Assembly: GCA_947627125.1 (NCBI GenBank)
Contig: CANQUY010000036.1
Coordinates: forward strand, 1 to 13,853
Origin: an uncultured Clostridia bacterium
GTDB taxonomy: Bacteria; Bacillota; Clostridia; Christensenellales; Borkfalkiaceae
Length of the DNA: 13,853 bases
Direction: 5' to 3'
Shown here: positions 13,757 to 13,853 of the stretch, piece after piece
How positions within the stretch are numbered: position 1 is the first letter of the stretch
Layout: the number at the start of each line of letters is the position of its first letter
Program-made: the position numbers and the translations under genes
The notes under the pieces: generated by a model
Seen by the model: the letters and a program-made list of their open reading frames with translations, nothing else
Databases searched by the model: none
Told to the model about the DNA's origin: nothing

Positions 13757-13788
13757 AGCGCAGCGAAGGATCCCATAAAACCAACGGA
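13744..13788. repeat. 45-bp repeat, identical copy of 7660-7704
   Basis: Same sequence as the copy between the kinase and GT2 genes, with ATCCT/AGGAT stem. Here it sits directly between the tandem array and another ~149-bp element. Confidence 0.85.
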
Positions 13789-13797
13789 GCAGGAGCC

Positions 13798-13853
13798 GCC
13801 GCGTCATTCTGAGAAAGGGAGCAGGACGAGAGGACGGGACCAACCCGCCGCGT
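13798..13853. repeat. ~149-bp palindromic repeat element, left part, cut by window edge
   Basis: Begins GCCGCGTCATTCTGAGAAAG and continues AGCAGGACGAGAGGACGGGA, matching the left arm of the copy at 104-251. After CCAACCCG it departs from the consensus (CCGCGT instead of AAGAATCTCG), so it may be truncated or rearranged at the window edge. Confidence 0.75.

Overview
The window comes from a GC-rich, endospore-forming, Gram-positive bacterium. I infer class Clostridia (Bacillota): a sleB-ypeB germination pair, strong AGGAGG-type ribosome sites, an AgrC/AgrA-like GHKL-LytTR two-component system, a lipoprotein with a classical lipobox, and promoters with sigma-A-like TTGACG/TACAAT hexamers. Genus cannot be assigned from the sequence alone.

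Layout. 1-684: non-coding repeats, including a 257-bp tandem duplication. 733-3489 (+): the sleB-ypeB operon (spore cortex hydrolase and its stabilising membrane protein), ended by a hairpin at 3504-3538. 3587-4082: three more ~149-bp repeat elements. 4161-6089 (-): a lipoprotein GH16 endo-beta-glucanase of lichenase type with two C-terminal beta-sandwich modules. 6198-7496 (-): a membrane GT2 glycosyltransferase with processive-type motifs. 7497-7840: short repeats. 7841-9205 (-) and 9198-9917 (-): GHKL sensor kinase and LytTR response regulator, overlapping by 8 bp. 9966-10390: two repeat elements. 10391-13513 (-): a GH3 beta-glucosidase-like protein with permuted domain order and a transmembrane segment at each end. 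13535-13853: its promoter, a degenerate tandem array and another repeat element.

How the genes may work together. The five minus-strand genes look like one beta-glucan locus: a possible glucan synthase (GT2), a surface endo-beta-1,3-1,4-glucanase (GH16), a membrane-bound exo-acting GH3 and a two-component system. The strongest unifying evidence is regulatory. The GH16 and GH3 promoters each carry two copies of ACAATyNRNG exactly 20 nt apart, the second starting exactly 19 nt before the -35 hexamer, with a 17-nt spacer to the -10. That geometry is typical of LytTR-family operators, and a LytTR regulator lies between the two genes. I propose, as inference, that this system co-controls both hydrolases. 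The GH16 -35 box also sits exactly in the loop of the terminator hairpin of the preceding GT2 gene.

Nearly every transcription unit is bordered by ~149-bp palindromic elements. Each is made of two oppositely oriented hairpins whose stems vary in a compensatory way. One element fragment supplies the last codons and stop of the sensor kinase gene.
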